Shown here in pieces: positions 52,406 through 60,588 of a stretch of DNA of 64,000 bases (within the stretch, counting starts at the first letter, position 1; each line of letters starts with the position of its first letter). A model generated the notes under the pieces. That model saw only the letters and a program-made list of their open reading frames with translations, was not told the origin of the DNA and did no database searches. A program made the position numbers and the translations under genes. This stretch comes from Planctomycetota bacterium (lineage in GTDB: Bacteria; Planctomycetota; Phycisphaerae; Phycisphaerales; Phycisphaeraceae). Location: contig JAIOPN010000045.1 in assembly GCA_021413865.1 (NCBI GenBank), positions 1 through 64,000 on the forward strand, in the 5' to 3' direction.

Positions 52406-52731
52406 GTTCGTGGAAAATATCCGTTACAAATGCGCTACGTGCACACTTTGTGCAGCCCGACGGGCCGAGTAAGCCTGGCGCGGATTGGATCGTCTCGCTA
52501 AAAAAAAGCGGCGAGACGAAGCAAGTCATCGTCCGGATTTTTGCCGACGATGTCTCGGGAATGGCACCAGCGCAAGAAGCGCAGGCTGCGGCCAGTTATG
52601 TCGCAGAATTGCTCAAGTCTGGATGGCTGCCGGCCAATTACCAAGGCAAACCTGGTGAACTGACTGTTCCTTCGGATCAGATTCGATCACTTGCGCAAAC
52701 CCGTCACAAACCGTGGTGGCGATTCTGGTAA
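52402..52731 (+). CDS. Small hypothetical protein
   Basis: 109 residues. The GTG at 52402 overlaps the upstream stop as GTGA, which suggests translational coupling; a GTG at 52390 is the alternative. The sequence (VSLKKSGETKQVIVRIFADDVSGMAPAQEAQAAASYVAELLKSGW) looks like a compact alpha/beta protein ending in a Trp-rich tail (HKPWWRFW). No signal peptide. Base composition is lower in GC than the neighbours (ttacaaatgcgctac, ttccttcggatcagattcg), so it may be of foreign origin. Function unknown. Confidence 0.55.
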   Translation: MSSWKISVTNALRAHFVQPDGPSKPGADWIVSLKKSGETKQVIVRIFADDVSGMAPAQEAQAAASYVAELLKSGWLPANYQGKPGELTVPSDQIRSLAQTRHKPWWRFW

Positions 52732-52785
52732 CGCTGCAATACTTCAGATGCAGCTGTTTGACCTTTTGCACAGCCGCGAGCGGCA

Positions 52786-53667
52786 TTACTCCGTCGCATC
52801 CGCGACCAACACGCGCGCCAAACCCTCGTGGTCGGCCAAGACCGTCGCGTTGGTCAGACCCGGCGCGGACATCGCCAAATCCAGCACGGCCTGCTTCTGC
52901 GACGCGGCGATCTCGATCACGAGCTGTCCGGGGCGATCCAAATAAGTGTGGGCCTCGGCGATCAGGGTGCGGATGAACTGCAGGCCATCCCCCCCGCCGC
53001 GCAGGGCGTGCGTCGGCTCGTAATCCTTCACGTTCGGCGCGACCTCGGCCCACTCCTTGTCCGAAATATACGGAGGGTTGCTGACCAGGTACCGCACGCG
53101 CAGGCCGAGAAGCGGCGCGAGCAGGTCTCCGTGGCGGAACTCGACGCGCTCCTCAACCCCCTCCGCCTTGGCGTTCACGCGGGCAACCTCGAATACCTCT
53201 TCGTGGGCGTCGGTGGCGATGACGCGCGACTGCGGGATGTGCTTGGCCAACGCGACGGCGATCGAGCCCGAGCCGGTGCCAACGTCGGCGATGGTCGGCG
53301 AGGCGAAGCCGGGCGTCCGGCGGGCGTGCTGGATGACATGCTCGACGAGCGTCTCGGTGCTGGGCCGGGGGATGAGCACGCGGCGGTCCACCTTGAGCAT
53401 CATGGAGAAGAAGGGTGCCTGGCCGACGAGGTAATCGACGGGCTCGTGCTTCGTGGCCCGCTCGACCAGCTCGCGGAAGGCGGCGCGTTCCAGTTCGCTC
53501 GCGGGCCGATCGGGGTCGGTGTAGAGCCTGAGGCGCGGGACCTCCAGCACGTGGGCGAGGAGCATCTCGGCCGAGAGGCGAGGGCTGTCGATGCCGCGTT
53601 TGGTGAAGTGGTCGGTGGTCCAAGTCAGGAGCCTGCGCGTGGACCATGTTTCCGTGCCCGTGCCCAT
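52786..53667 (-). CDS. prmC: Peptide chain release factor N5-glutamine methyltransferase
   Basis: 293 residues. PrmC/HemK methylates the glutamine of the GGQ loop in RF1 and RF2. The N-terminal helical domain (about 1-90, LLTWTTDHFTKRGIDSPRLSAEMLLAHVL) binds the release factor. The catalytic domain has FFSMMLKVDRRVLIPRPSTETLVE, motif I IADVGTGSGSIAVALAKH, and the signature NPPYIS, in which Asn and the Pro pair position the glutamine. MGTGTETWST begins at 53667. It diverges from panC with only 24 bp between starts, so the promoters overlap. Confidence 0.92.
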   Translation of the reverse strand: MGTGTETWSTRRLLTWTTDHFTKRGIDSPRLSAEMLLAHVLEVPRLRLYTDPDRPASELERAAFRELVERATKHEPVDYLVGQAPFFSMMLKVDRRVLIPRPSTETLVEHVIQHARRTPGFASPTIADVGTGSGSIAVALAKHIPQSRVIATDAHEEVFEVARVNAKAEGVEERVEFRHGDLLAPLLGLRVRYLVSNPPYISDKEWAEVAPNVKDYEPTHALRGGGDGLQFIRTLIAEAHTYLDRPGQLVIEIAASQKQAVLDLAMSAPGLTNATVLADHEGLARVLVADATE

Positions 53668-53679
53668 GTCCGGGGATTG

Positions 53680-53685
53680 TAAGAT
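53680..53685 (+). promoter_or_regulatory. -10-like TAAGAT directly upstream of panC
   Basis: Ends 6 bases before the ATG at 53692, in the 24-bp gap to prmC. There is no room for a Shine-Dalgarno sequence, so a leaderless panC transcript is implied if this is the promoter. Confidence 0.4.
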
Positions 53686-53691
53686 GCGGCG

Positions 53692-54546
53692 ATGTGGACC
53701 GCAGATAACGTGGACGACATGATGGGCAATCGGCGGGCGCTGGAGGGGCGCGTGGCGTTCGTGCCGACGATGGGGGCGCTGCACGCCGGGCACGTCTCGC
53801 TGATGCAGGCCGCGAAACAGCTCGCCGACCACGTGCTGGTCAGCATCTTCGTGAACCCGACGCAGTTCGGCCCCAGCGAGGACTTCACCCGCTACCCGAG
53901 ACCCATCGAGCGCGACCTCGAGGCCTGCCGCGCCGCGGGCGTGGCGGGCGTCTTCAACCCGACCGTCGAGGCGATGTACCCCGCCGATCTGTTGCCGTGC
54001 GACGTGACGATCCCCGCGCTGGCGACCATCCTCGAAGGGGCGGCCCGGCCGGGCCATTTCGCCGGCGTCTGCCGCGTCGTCGCCAAGCTCTTCAACATCG
54101 TCCAGCCGGACGTCGCCTGCTTCGGGCAGAAGGATTATCAGCAGTGCCGCGTGATCCAGGCGATGGTGGACGACCTGGCGTTCCCGATCCGGATCGCCGA
54201 GCTGGCGACGGTGCGCGAGAGCGACGGCCTGGCGATGTCGAGCCGCAACGCCTACCTCACCGCCGAGGAGCGCCGCCACGCCGTGGGGCTCTACAAAGCG
54301 CTCAGCGCCGCCAAATCGCTCGTCGAGACCGAGGGGGAGACGAACCCGGCCGCGGTGGAGTCGGCGATGCGGCAGGTGATGGTTTCGCACCACGTCGAGC
54401 CGGCGTACGCCGTGCTGCGCCACCCGCGCACGTTGGCGGAGCTGGACGCGATCAACCCCGCTGTCACGGGCGGCGTGGTCGCGCTGGCGGCGGGGAAGCT
54501 CGGGGCGGTGCGGTTGATCGACAACATGGTTCTGGGGCGCGGGTGA
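53692..54546 (+). CDS. panC: Pantothenate synthetase
   Basis: 284 residues, normal length. PanC condenses pantoate and beta-alanine with ATP via pantoyl-adenylate. Motifs: FVPTMGALHAGHVSLM (ATP-binding HxGH), SIFVNPTQFGPSEDF, CFGQKDYQQCRVIQAMV and SDGLAMSSRNAYL (KMSKS-like). All residues expected for activity seem present. panB, its usual partner, is not adjacent. The start codon stands 6 nt after a -10-like box, with no ribosome site visible. Confidence 0.94.
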   Translation: MWTADNVDDMMGNRRALEGRVAFVPTMGALHAGHVSLMQAAKQLADHVLVSIFVNPTQFGPSEDFTRYPRPIERDLEACRAAGVAGVFNPTVEAMYPADLLPCDVTIPALATILEGAARPGHFAGVCRVVAKLFNIVQPDVACFGQKDYQQCRVIQAMVDDLAFPIRIAELATVRESDGLAMSSRNAYLTAEERRHAVGLYKALSAAKSLVETEGETNPAAVESAMRQVMVSHHVEPAYAVLRHPRTLAELDAINPAVTGGVVALAAGKLGAVRLIDNMVLGRG

Positions 54547-54563
54547 ACGGCTGAAACCGTAAA

Positions 54564-54660
54564 GCCGCATGCAAACTGCATGCGCGTCTGGGCGCCCGAT
54601 GCGAGATCGACGCTCTTATGACGGACGGGGATCAAGACGCGCACGCAGTTTGCGTGCGGC
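54564..54660. repeat. Repeat family B, inverted unit
   Basis: Arms 54564-54589 (GCCGCATGCAAACTGCATGC and on) and 54635-54660 match at 24 of 26 positions. The right arm with the adjoining TTGG is the reverse complement of the element at 33971-33987. It fills the gap between panC and the convergent secreted-protein gene. Confidence 0.78.
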
Positions 54661-54691
54661 TTGGCGGGGCACTCATTCCAATCTGGATTTT

Positions 54692-55264
54692 TTACTGCCC
54701 GGGCGCGGCGCCGCTCTCGACGCGGCGCGGCTCGACGCGCCGGTCCAGGCGGGCATCGACGCGCAGGTCAACACGGGCCGGCTCGACGCGCTGCGACGGG
54801 GCGGGGCCGCCGGGGGTCACCTCGGGGCGGTAGCCGGGGCGGAGCGGGACCTGGTCGATGAGATAGACCAGGTCGTTGGTGACGCGAGGGATCAGCCGGC
54901 CGTCGATGCCGGGGGTCTCGTTGGTGCCGATGGTGTGGTCCGCGCGACGGACGACGTAGTTGAGGCGTGGCACACGGGCGAGGTAGCCCGGGCCGAAGAG
55001 GTAGTAGATGCTGGTGATCGGGGAGGCGGCGGAGGAGCGTGCGGTGGGGATGTTGGCCAGGGCGGCGTCGCTGGGCTTATAGACCTCGCTGTGCTCGCCG
55101 CCGTATCGCAGGCCGCGTTCGACGGTGCGGAGGCTGCGGGAGAGTGGGTCGATGTCGCCGACGGCGCGATCGATGGGGGTGAGCTGCGTCGAGTCCGGCG
55201 CGGTCTCGGCCAAAGCGGCCGGGGCGAGGGCCAGACAGAGGATGACGCAGAGTCGGCGGGTCAT
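54692..55264 (-). CDS. Secreted protein of unknown function
   Basis: 190 residues. The signal peptide is MTRRLCVILCLALAPAALAETA. The mature region contains SAASPITSIYYLFGPGYLARVPRLNYVVRRADHTIGTN and ends in an Arg/Val/Glu-rich imperfect repeat (RVEPARVDLRVDARLDRRVEP). The stretch has no recognised domain. It overlaps the upstream lipoprotein gene by ATGA (55261-55264), so both are probably made together and act in the same envelope process. Confidence 0.6.
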   Translation of the reverse strand: MTRRLCVILCLALAPAALAETAPDSTQLTPIDRAVGDIDPLSRSLRTVERGLRYGGEHSEVYKPSDAALANIPTARSSAASPITSIYYLFGPGYLARVPRLNYVVRRADHTIGTNETPGIDGRLIPRVTNDLVYLIDQVPLRPGYRPEVTPGGPAPSQRVEPARVDLRVDARLDRRVEPRRVESGAAPGQ

Positions 55265-55926
55265 TTGGATTCAGACTCGATGGCGGGCTCGGGCGTCGGG
55301 GCCGGGGCGGGCTCCTCGGGCTGGAGCATCGCGTCGGGGGCTGCCGGTGAAGTCGCGGCGGCGGGCTTGGTTTCTGGGGCAGGGGCGGGAGCGGGTGCCG
55401 GGGCCGAAGCGGGCGGGGCTGGGGGCTCGGTTACGACGGGGGCGGTTGTTGCAGGCTCTGTCACGACGGGGGCGGCGGTGGGTTTCGTTGCGGGTTTCGA
55501 TGCGGCGTGCGGGGGAGGGGCCGTGGCGGGTTTCGCCGTCAACGCTTTGGCCGGGGGGAACTCCGGCGCGGGGCGGACCACCATCTTGATCATGATCGGC
55601 GTGCGGGGCATCTCCTCGAGGCCCTTCTCGATCGGGTCATCCACGCCATCGGCGTAAAGCTCCCACGACATGGTCTCGGCCGGTTTAAGCTGGACCTTCA
55701 TGGCGGAGATGTCCCCCTCGCGCTTGAAGTGAAGGATGAGCTTGTGCTGGACGGGGATGGCCTTGGACCAGAGCTCGGTGTTCCGCATGGAGTCGTAAAC
55801 ACTGACGGTCTTGGGGATATCGATGGTGCTTTTGAAGGTGTGCTTATCCTCGCTGTAGCTGCAGGCGGGGAGCGCCAGCAACAGGGCCAGGAGGAGCATC
55901 CATCGGACCGGCCTGGGTACTTGCAT
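55261..55926 (-). CDS. Lipoprotein with proline/alanine-rich tail
   Basis: 221 residues. Lipobox LLALPAC puts the lipidated cysteine near residue 22. A beta-rich domain of about 110 residues follows (TVSVYDSMRNTELWSKAIPVQHKLILHFKREG), then about 90 residues of low-complexity A/P/T sequence that could span the periplasm or cell wall. AAAGGA lies before the ATG at 55926; the frame open to 56031 is not coding. No known family. It diverges from the ferredoxin gene. Confidence 0.65.
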   Translation of the reverse strand: MQVPRPVRWMLLLALLLALPACSYSEDKHTFKSTIDIPKTVSVYDSMRNTELWSKAIPVQHKLILHFKREGDISAMKVQLKPAETMSWELYADGVDDPIEKGLEEMPRTPIMIKMVVRPAPEFPPAKALTAKPATAPPPHAASKPATKPTAAPVVTEPATTAPVVTEPPAPPASAPAPAPAPAPETKPAAATSPAAPDAMLQPEEPAPAPTPEPAIESESK

Positions 55927-56004
55927 CGTGCGATCCTTTCGTCGGTCGGCGCGGCTGAGCGCCGCCGCATACGATACCATGATCGACCAAGGAGGCCTCG
56001 GGCC

Positions 56005-56670
56005 TTGCACCCGGATAAGCCCAACCCACAAGATTCATCGGCAGATCGGCGGGCCTTTTTCCGCCGGTTGATGCTCGGCGGGCTTAATCGCCTCGACGAG
56101 GCCGCCCAGAAGGTAGGCGGCAAGCTCCAGTCCGCCATGGACCGGGTCGAAAACGCCGACCAGGGCCCCCCCACCGACGACATCGAGGAAAGCCCCGCGC
56201 GGCGCTGGCTGCGCCCCCCCGGCGCGCTGACCGGGGGCGCATTCGAGGAGACGTGCAGCCGGTGCGGCAAGTGTGTCGAGGTCTGCCCGGCCCAGTGCAT
56301 CCGCATCGAGGAGGGCATCGCGGGCGGGCTGCCGCACATCATCGCGCGGCAGTCGCCCTGCGTGGTCTGCACAGGGCTCGACTGCATGACCCACTGCCCC
56401 TCGGGGGCGCTGAAACTCGTGGAATCACCCGCCGAGATCGCGATGGGTGTTGCCCTGGTGGACCACGACCGCTGTCTGCGGTCGTCGCGCGAGCCGGGCC
56501 GGCCCGGCGAGGACTGCCGCGTCTGCATCAACGACTGCCCCGTCGGCCAAACGGCGCTGGGGCTGGATGGCTACGGCCGCGTGCAGGTCCGCCCCGGCTG
56601 CATCGGCTGCGGCGTCTGCGAGCGGAGCTGCCCGACCGAGCCGGCGAGCATCTGGGTGGTGCCGGTATAG
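56005..56670 (+). CDS. Multi-cluster 4Fe-4S ferredoxin (NapF/NapG/MauM-like)
   Basis: 221 residues. Cysteine groups: CSRCGKCVEVCPAQC (first cluster), CVVCTGLDCMTHCP, CRVCINDCP with preceding CLRSS, and CIGCGVCERSCP. Together these provide about four cubane sites, as in NapG/NapF-type redox proteins. Near the N terminus, ADRRAFFRRLMLGG resembles a twin-arginine motif, but no long hydrophobic core follows, so cytoplasmic location is equally possible. No ATG fits: the start is TTG at 56005, 9 nt after a strong AAGGAGG (55989-55995). TACCAT at 55975-55980 may be the -10 box. Partner enzyme not in the window. Confidence 0.8.
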   Translation: MHPDKPNPQDSSADRRAFFRRLMLGGLNRLDEAAQKVGGKLQSAMDRVENADQGPPTDDIEESPARRWLRPPGALTGGAFEETCSRCGKCVEVCPAQCIRIEEGIAGGLPHIIARQSPCVVCTGLDCMTHCPSGALKLVESPAEIAMGVALVDHDRCLRSSREPGRPGEDCRVCINDCPVGQTALGLDGYGRVQVRPGCIGCGVCERSCPTEPASIWVVPV

Positions 56671-56769
56671 GAGCCGCCGCGCGCGGTTTAGAGCATTCCT
56701 AATTCAGGTATAGCGGGTGCCACAGTTGAAGTAGTTCCGCGCTAAGCGTTCCATCCCCTTCACTCACCG

Positions 56770-57690
56770 TCACGCCCCGCACGCTTGCAGGAAACCCTCC
56801 GCGTTGAGCCGCGCGATCGCCTCGCCGTAGAGCAGGTGGCGGATGCGGCCGATGTAGTGGCGTGAGGGCAGGCCGTCGCACGTCCCCTCGACGCGCACGT
56901 CGTACTCGGGCGGCAGCAGTTCACAGCCGAAGCGGGAGCTGGCCAGGGCGTAGAGCGTCTGCTCGATGCGCCAGAAGTGGCCGACGATGCCGGGCAGTGC
57001 GAGGAACTCCTCGAACCAGTCGTTGCGGAGAGAGGCCTTGTGGATGAGCCCGTATCCGGAATTGATCCGGGGGAGCAGGTCGAAGCCGAGCGCCTGTTTC
57101 ACGGCGTCGGGCTCGACGGTGTAGGCGGAGGCGAGGTCGCCGTTCAAGGAGTTTTTGAGGTAGGCCGGGTCCTCGATGCGGCGGAGGAGCTCGGTCGGCT
57201 CGGAGAAAAAGATTACGTCGCTGTCGATCAGGAGCATGCGCGGCAGATCGAGATAGACGGCGAAGTCGAAGAGCTTGGTCGCCAGTTGATTGTCACGGCG
57301 GAGCGCCGCGCACCGCGGAAAATCTTTCAGCATCCGCGGCACGTGGGTGTCGGCGGTGGGCCGATCGATGTAGCGGGCCTCGGGGAAGTGGCGGCGGAGC
57401 GTGTCGCGGGCGTGGGAAGGGACGGAGCCGTCGTCATGGATGCACAGGCCGTAACGCCGCTTGGAAAAGTGGTAGAAAGTCTTGAGCGCCCACATCAGGT
57501 TGAGCCAGTCACTGGCGGAGGTCAGGACATGGACTTCGCAGGTGGCGTCGTCGAGGCCGGCGACGGGCCTGGTGTGGAGGATGCGCCGGCGGACGATGTC
57601 GCGGTACCACGCGACGCGCAGGCCGTGCTGCTTCCATTGCTGAAACCGAAGATAGAGTCCGCCGAGGCTGATAAATACACTCCCGTTCAG
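56770..57690 (-). CDS. Glycosyltransferase-like protein, probable CTG start
   Basis: 306 residues if started at CTG 57690. The fold is GT-A-like with MLLIDSDVIFFSEP (DxD-type metal site) and later NSGYGLIHK. The stretch CEVHVLTSASDWLNLMWALKTFYHFSKRRYGLCIHDDGSV is the expected N-terminal nucleotide-binding part. The first ATG (57495) would delete part of that fold. There is no ATG, GTG or TTG in frame between 57495 and the end of the upstream gene, but CTG at 57690 overlaps the upstream TGA exactly as CTGA, like the ATGA pairs elsewhere in this cluster. Last gene of the minus-strand glycan cluster. Confidence 0.7.
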   Translation of the reverse strand: MNGSVFISLGGLYLRFQQWKQHGLRVAWYRDIVRRRILHTRPVAGLDDATCEVHVLTSASDWLNLMWALKTFYHFSKRRYGLCIHDDGSVPSHARDTLRRHFPEARYIDRPTADTHVPRMLKDFPRCAALRRDNQLATKLFDFAVYLDLPRMLLIDSDVIFFSEPTELLRRIEDPAYLKNSLNGDLASAYTVEPDAVKQALGFDLLPRINSGYGLIHKASLRNDWFEEFLALPGIVGHFWRIEQTLYALASSRFGCELLPPEYDVRVEGTCDGLPSRHYIGRIRHLLYGEAIARLNAEGFLQACGA

Positions 57691-58904
57691 GACCGCGTGG
57701 GCGTGGATGGGCCCTCGGAAAGCGGCACCAGCTTCTTGCCCAGCATGCGGCGCAGCAGTCCCTTGATCTTCACGAGCAGGAGGAACACCTTGGCGTCCCA
57801 GCCCAGGCCCTTCTTGCGCCGCCAGTATGTGAACTTCTTGTCCAGCTCCCGCGCCTCGGCGTCGCGCCTGGCGCGCGGGCGATAGACCCTGTTGTAATAC
57901 CCCACGGCCGACCAGAAACCGGCGCGGCGTTCGGGCGACACATCCACACGGTTCGAGATCATGTCCGAGGTGTTGAACCGGAACGGTGCCAGATCCTGGA
58001 TCTCCAGGGCGACCTGAGCGTGAGACTTGGTGATGAGCGTGGGCAGCGTCATCTCCGGGTAGGCGCGCTCCAGCGCGGGCATGTAAACATCGAGCGGGAC
58101 ACGGAAAATGAACGGGTTGTGGTAATTCCGATACGCTTGGTAGCCCGGCGAGCCCGAGTACGTCAGCGCGCGCGTCATGCTGCCGAAGTCCACGCAGCGG
58201 ATGTTCATCTCCCTGGCCAGCTCGTAGCAGAGGATCTTCGCGCCGGTCGCCAGGGAGAGGATGAGCGTGTCGATCTTGTACAGCTCGATATCGCGGCGGA
58301 GGTCTTCTTTGATGAGGTCGAGATTCTCGGAGAACCGCATGCCATTGTTGCGGACTTGGTGGAAGACGACGTTGGCATCCGCAGGCCAAAAGCCCTTGGA
58401 GAGCTCGATGTACCGCGGGTCCTTGGTCATTTCTCGGAGCAGCGCCGATTCCGCGCCGGCGAGCAAGCAGCGGTGCGCACGGACGTAGTTATACAACTGG
58501 AAGTGCGTCCAGGCGAAAATGATGTTACTGGCCTGCGTCGAGGGGTTGCGGAAGAGCGCCGGGTCGCGATTAAGTCCAAGCTCGGGGATGTGCCGTTGGT
58601 TGATCTGGATGCTGTCGCAGTAGTCCAGGTAGTCGCACTTCTCGAACGCCTCGTAGAGGCGGGTAAAGTGCCGCGCCTCGATGCCCGAGATGCTGAACGC
58701 GTGCTCCACGTTGACGGGCGGCTTGTAAGCGGCCTCGTTGTAGCGTGGGGGCATCTTGCCCGCCTTCACCGCGAGCATGCACTGGATCTCCCCGTCCCCC
58801 AGCCGCAGGAACGAAAACGCGCGGTGCGACCCGAGCAACTGCGTCAGGCGCGCCGCCTCGGCGGCGCTGGCTTCCACGGATGGCGAGTTCTCGTTCACGC
58901 TCAT
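57687..58904 (-). CDS. GT-D-fold (DUF1792-type) glycosyltransferase-like protein
   Basis: 405 residues. FSFLRLGDGEIQCML near residue 30 is the signature RxGDGE of the GT-D family, whose Asp and Glu residues bind the nucleotide sugar. A central region IDTLILSLATGAKILCYELAREMNIRCVDFGSM resembles the C-terminal DUF1792 segment that completes the active site. About 100 further basic residues at the C terminus may form a membrane-associated helix (KVFLLLVKIKGLLRRMLGKK). Its start overlaps the acyltransferase stop (ATGA) and its stop overlaps the next gene, so three or more genes are translationally coupled. Confidence 0.72.
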   Translation of the reverse strand: MSVNENSPSVEASAAEAARLTQLLGSHRAFSFLRLGDGEIQCMLAVKAGKMPPRYNEAAYKPPVNVEHAFSISGIEARHFTRLYEAFEKCDYLDYCDSIQINQRHIPELGLNRDPALFRNPSTQASNIIFAWTHFQLYNYVRAHRCLLAGAESALLREMTKDPRYIELSKGFWPADANVVFHQVRNNGMRFSENLDLIKEDLRRDIELYKIDTLILSLATGAKILCYELAREMNIRCVDFGSMTRALTYSGSPGYQAYRNYHNPFIFRVPLDVYMPALERAYPEMTLPTLITKSHAQVALEIQDLAPFRFNTSDMISNRVDVSPERRAGFWSAVGYYNRVYRPRARRDAEARELDKKFTYWRRKKGLGWDAKVFLLLVKIKGLLRRMLGKKLVPLSEGPSTPTRS

Positions 58905-59623
58905 GGCGTCACCGTCCCACTTCCCCCGGAAACGCCGCCGGGTAAGTCCTTATTAGACCACGACAGCGGGGCCTTCGATCCGCGCCGACCGATCACCCGC
59001 GCCGGCACGCCCGCAACGATATCCAACGGCGCCACGTCTTTCGTCACCACGCAGCCCGCGGCAAGCACCGCCCCGTCGCCCACCGTCACGCCGTCCAGCA
59101 CCACCACGCGCGACGCGATCCAGACATCCGACCCGATCCGGATGCCCCGGGATTTCACCCCCTGCTCCGCGAAGGGGCGCGCGGGGTCGTCGATCACGTG
59201 CGAGGAGGGGATCAGCACCGTGCCAGTGGCGATGCGCGTGTTGGAGCCGATGACCAGTTCCCCCCCGCCGTAGATCGCGCAATAGGGGTTGATGCTCACG
59301 TTGTCACCGATGGCGATGGAGCCGTGGTAGGAGATGAGGGTGCACTGGTGGAGGATGGAGCAGTTGCGTCCGATGGTGATCCTGCCGTCGGGGGGCGTCC
59401 GGGGGTGTTCGGCGCCATTCAACCCGTAGGCCACGGCGGCGACGACCGCGCCGGCGCCCACGCGCGTGCCGTCGCCGAAGGTGATGCCCGCGACGCCCAC
59501 GACGCGCGCGTCCGTGTGGATATAGACATTGCGGCCGCGCTGCTGTGCCATGTAACGCAGGTGCCCGACGCGGCGGCGCACCGTGTCGCGGACGATCCGC
59601 AGCATGTTCAGCAGCACCGGCAT
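58901..59623 (-). CDS. Hexapeptide-repeat acyltransferase (LbetaH, WcaF/NodL-like)
   Basis: 240 residues. Hexapeptide repeats of the left-handed beta helix run from VVGVAGITFGDGTRVGAGAV to DVWIASRVVVLDGVTVGDGAVLAAGCVVTKDV. HVIDDPARPFAEQGVKSRGIRIGSDVWI is the acceptor-side loop of sugar O-acetyltransferases with the catalytic His. The C terminus DIVAGVPARVIG is the family closing sequence. It would O-acetylate a surface sugar. Overlaps the GT-D gene (ATGA). A 73-bp gap separates it from the FkbM gene. Confidence 0.88.
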   Translation of the reverse strand: MPVLLNMLRIVRDTVRRRVGHLRYMAQQRGRNVYIHTDARVVGVAGITFGDGTRVGAGAVVAAVAYGLNGAEHPRTPPDGRITIGRNCSILHQCTLISYHGSIAIGDNVSINPYCAIYGGGELVIGSNTRIATGTVLIPSSHVIDDPARPFAEQGVKSRGIRIGSDVWIASRVVVLDGVTVGDGAVLAAGCVVTKDVAPLDIVAGVPARVIGRRGSKAPLSWSNKDLPGGVSGGSGTVTP

Positions 59624-59696
59624 CAGTGCGGGCTCCCTGCGGCTTCAACGGATGGCGGGTTCTGGATCATAAAAAACACCCGACGCTCCAAGCGCA

Positions 59697-60485
59697 CTAC
59701 GGCCTGCTGGCGATAAGCCAGCCCCGGTTCCTGGACTGGTTCCGCAATGTGGTCTGGAACCCCGCCGTGCGCAGGTGCGCGGCCAGGTCCTGCTCGCTGG
59801 CGCCGCGGCCGTACAGGTCGCAGTGGTAGAGCACGAGGATGACGCCGAACTTCCGGAGCGTCTCCGCGTCGCTCGCCAGCAGGATGGGAAACTCCGCCCC
59901 CTCGCAGTTGAGCTTCATGAAGTGGCAGTGGGCGATGGAATGCCTGGCCATGTACTGGGCGAGGGTGAGGGCGGGGACGGGCTCGCCCCCGCCGCTGCCG
60001 CGCTGGGTGACGATGGTGTGCCCCCAGTTTTTCGTCGCGAGGTTGAGCATGATGGTGCCAGGCTTGTCGGCGAGGGCGGCGTGGTCAGCGGTGATGTTGT
60101 CGGCGCGGTTTAGCGCGGCGTTGATGCGCAGGAAGCAGTAGGTCTCGCGGCACGCCTCGATGGCGAAGACACGGCCGCGCGGGACTTTTTTGGCCGCGTG
60201 CAGCGCGAAGGTGCCGATGTGAGCGCCGACGTCGATCATGACGTGGTCGGGCGCGGGGGTGTACTCGGGCAGGCCGGGGAAATAAATATCCTTGTCGAAG
60301 CTGTGCTGGATGACGTTCTCATCGACCGAGCCCTTGCGGAACGCTAGTTCGTAGCCGCCGAAGCTGCCCATGTCGATCGTCTGGGGCAGGACGGGGGCGG
60401 GCACGAGCTTGCGATACACGCGCCGCAGCACGCCGCGGAGGCGTCCGGGCAGCATGGCCGAGATGGAGGAGGCGAAGGATCCCAT
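59697..60485 (-). CDS. FkbM-family methyltransferase
   Basis: 262 residues. Motif I MIDVGAHIGTFALHAAKKV and VFAIEACRETYCFLRINAALN are the FkbM SAM-binding pattern. FMKLNCEGAEFPILLAS is the conserved metal/acceptor region (usually KIDVEGAE). An O-methyltransferase of glycan or natural-product clusters. Start MGSFASSISAML (60485) is the best fit; ATGs at 60530 and further upstream exist, and no ribosome site decides between them. 103 bp downstream of the Wzt-like gene. Confidence 0.78.
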   Translation of the reverse strand: MGSFASSISAMLPGRLRGVLRRVYRKLVPAPVLPQTIDMGSFGGYELAFRKGSVDENVIQHSFDKDIYFPGLPEYTPAPDHVMIDVGAHIGTFALHAAKKVPRGRVFAIEACRETYCFLRINAALNRADNITADHAALADKPGTIMLNLATKNWGHTIVTQRGSGGGEPVPALTLAQYMARHSIAHCHFMKLNCEGAEFPILLASDAETLRKFGVILVLYHCDLYGRGASEQDLAAHLRTAGFQTTLRNQSRNRGWLIASRP

Positions 60486-60588
60486 CGGATGAGTCTCGGG
60501 TTTGGTTCTGAATCCTCGTTGCTGAAACATCGGCGTCAACACGCACCCGGCCGACATATCGCGGCGGGGTGCGCGAACCGAATCCACA

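Noticed and set aside
58020-59273. 417-codon plus-strand frame opposite the GT-D and acyltransferase genes
   Set aside because: Antisense to two recognised proteins that overlap by ATGA. No start site or domain.
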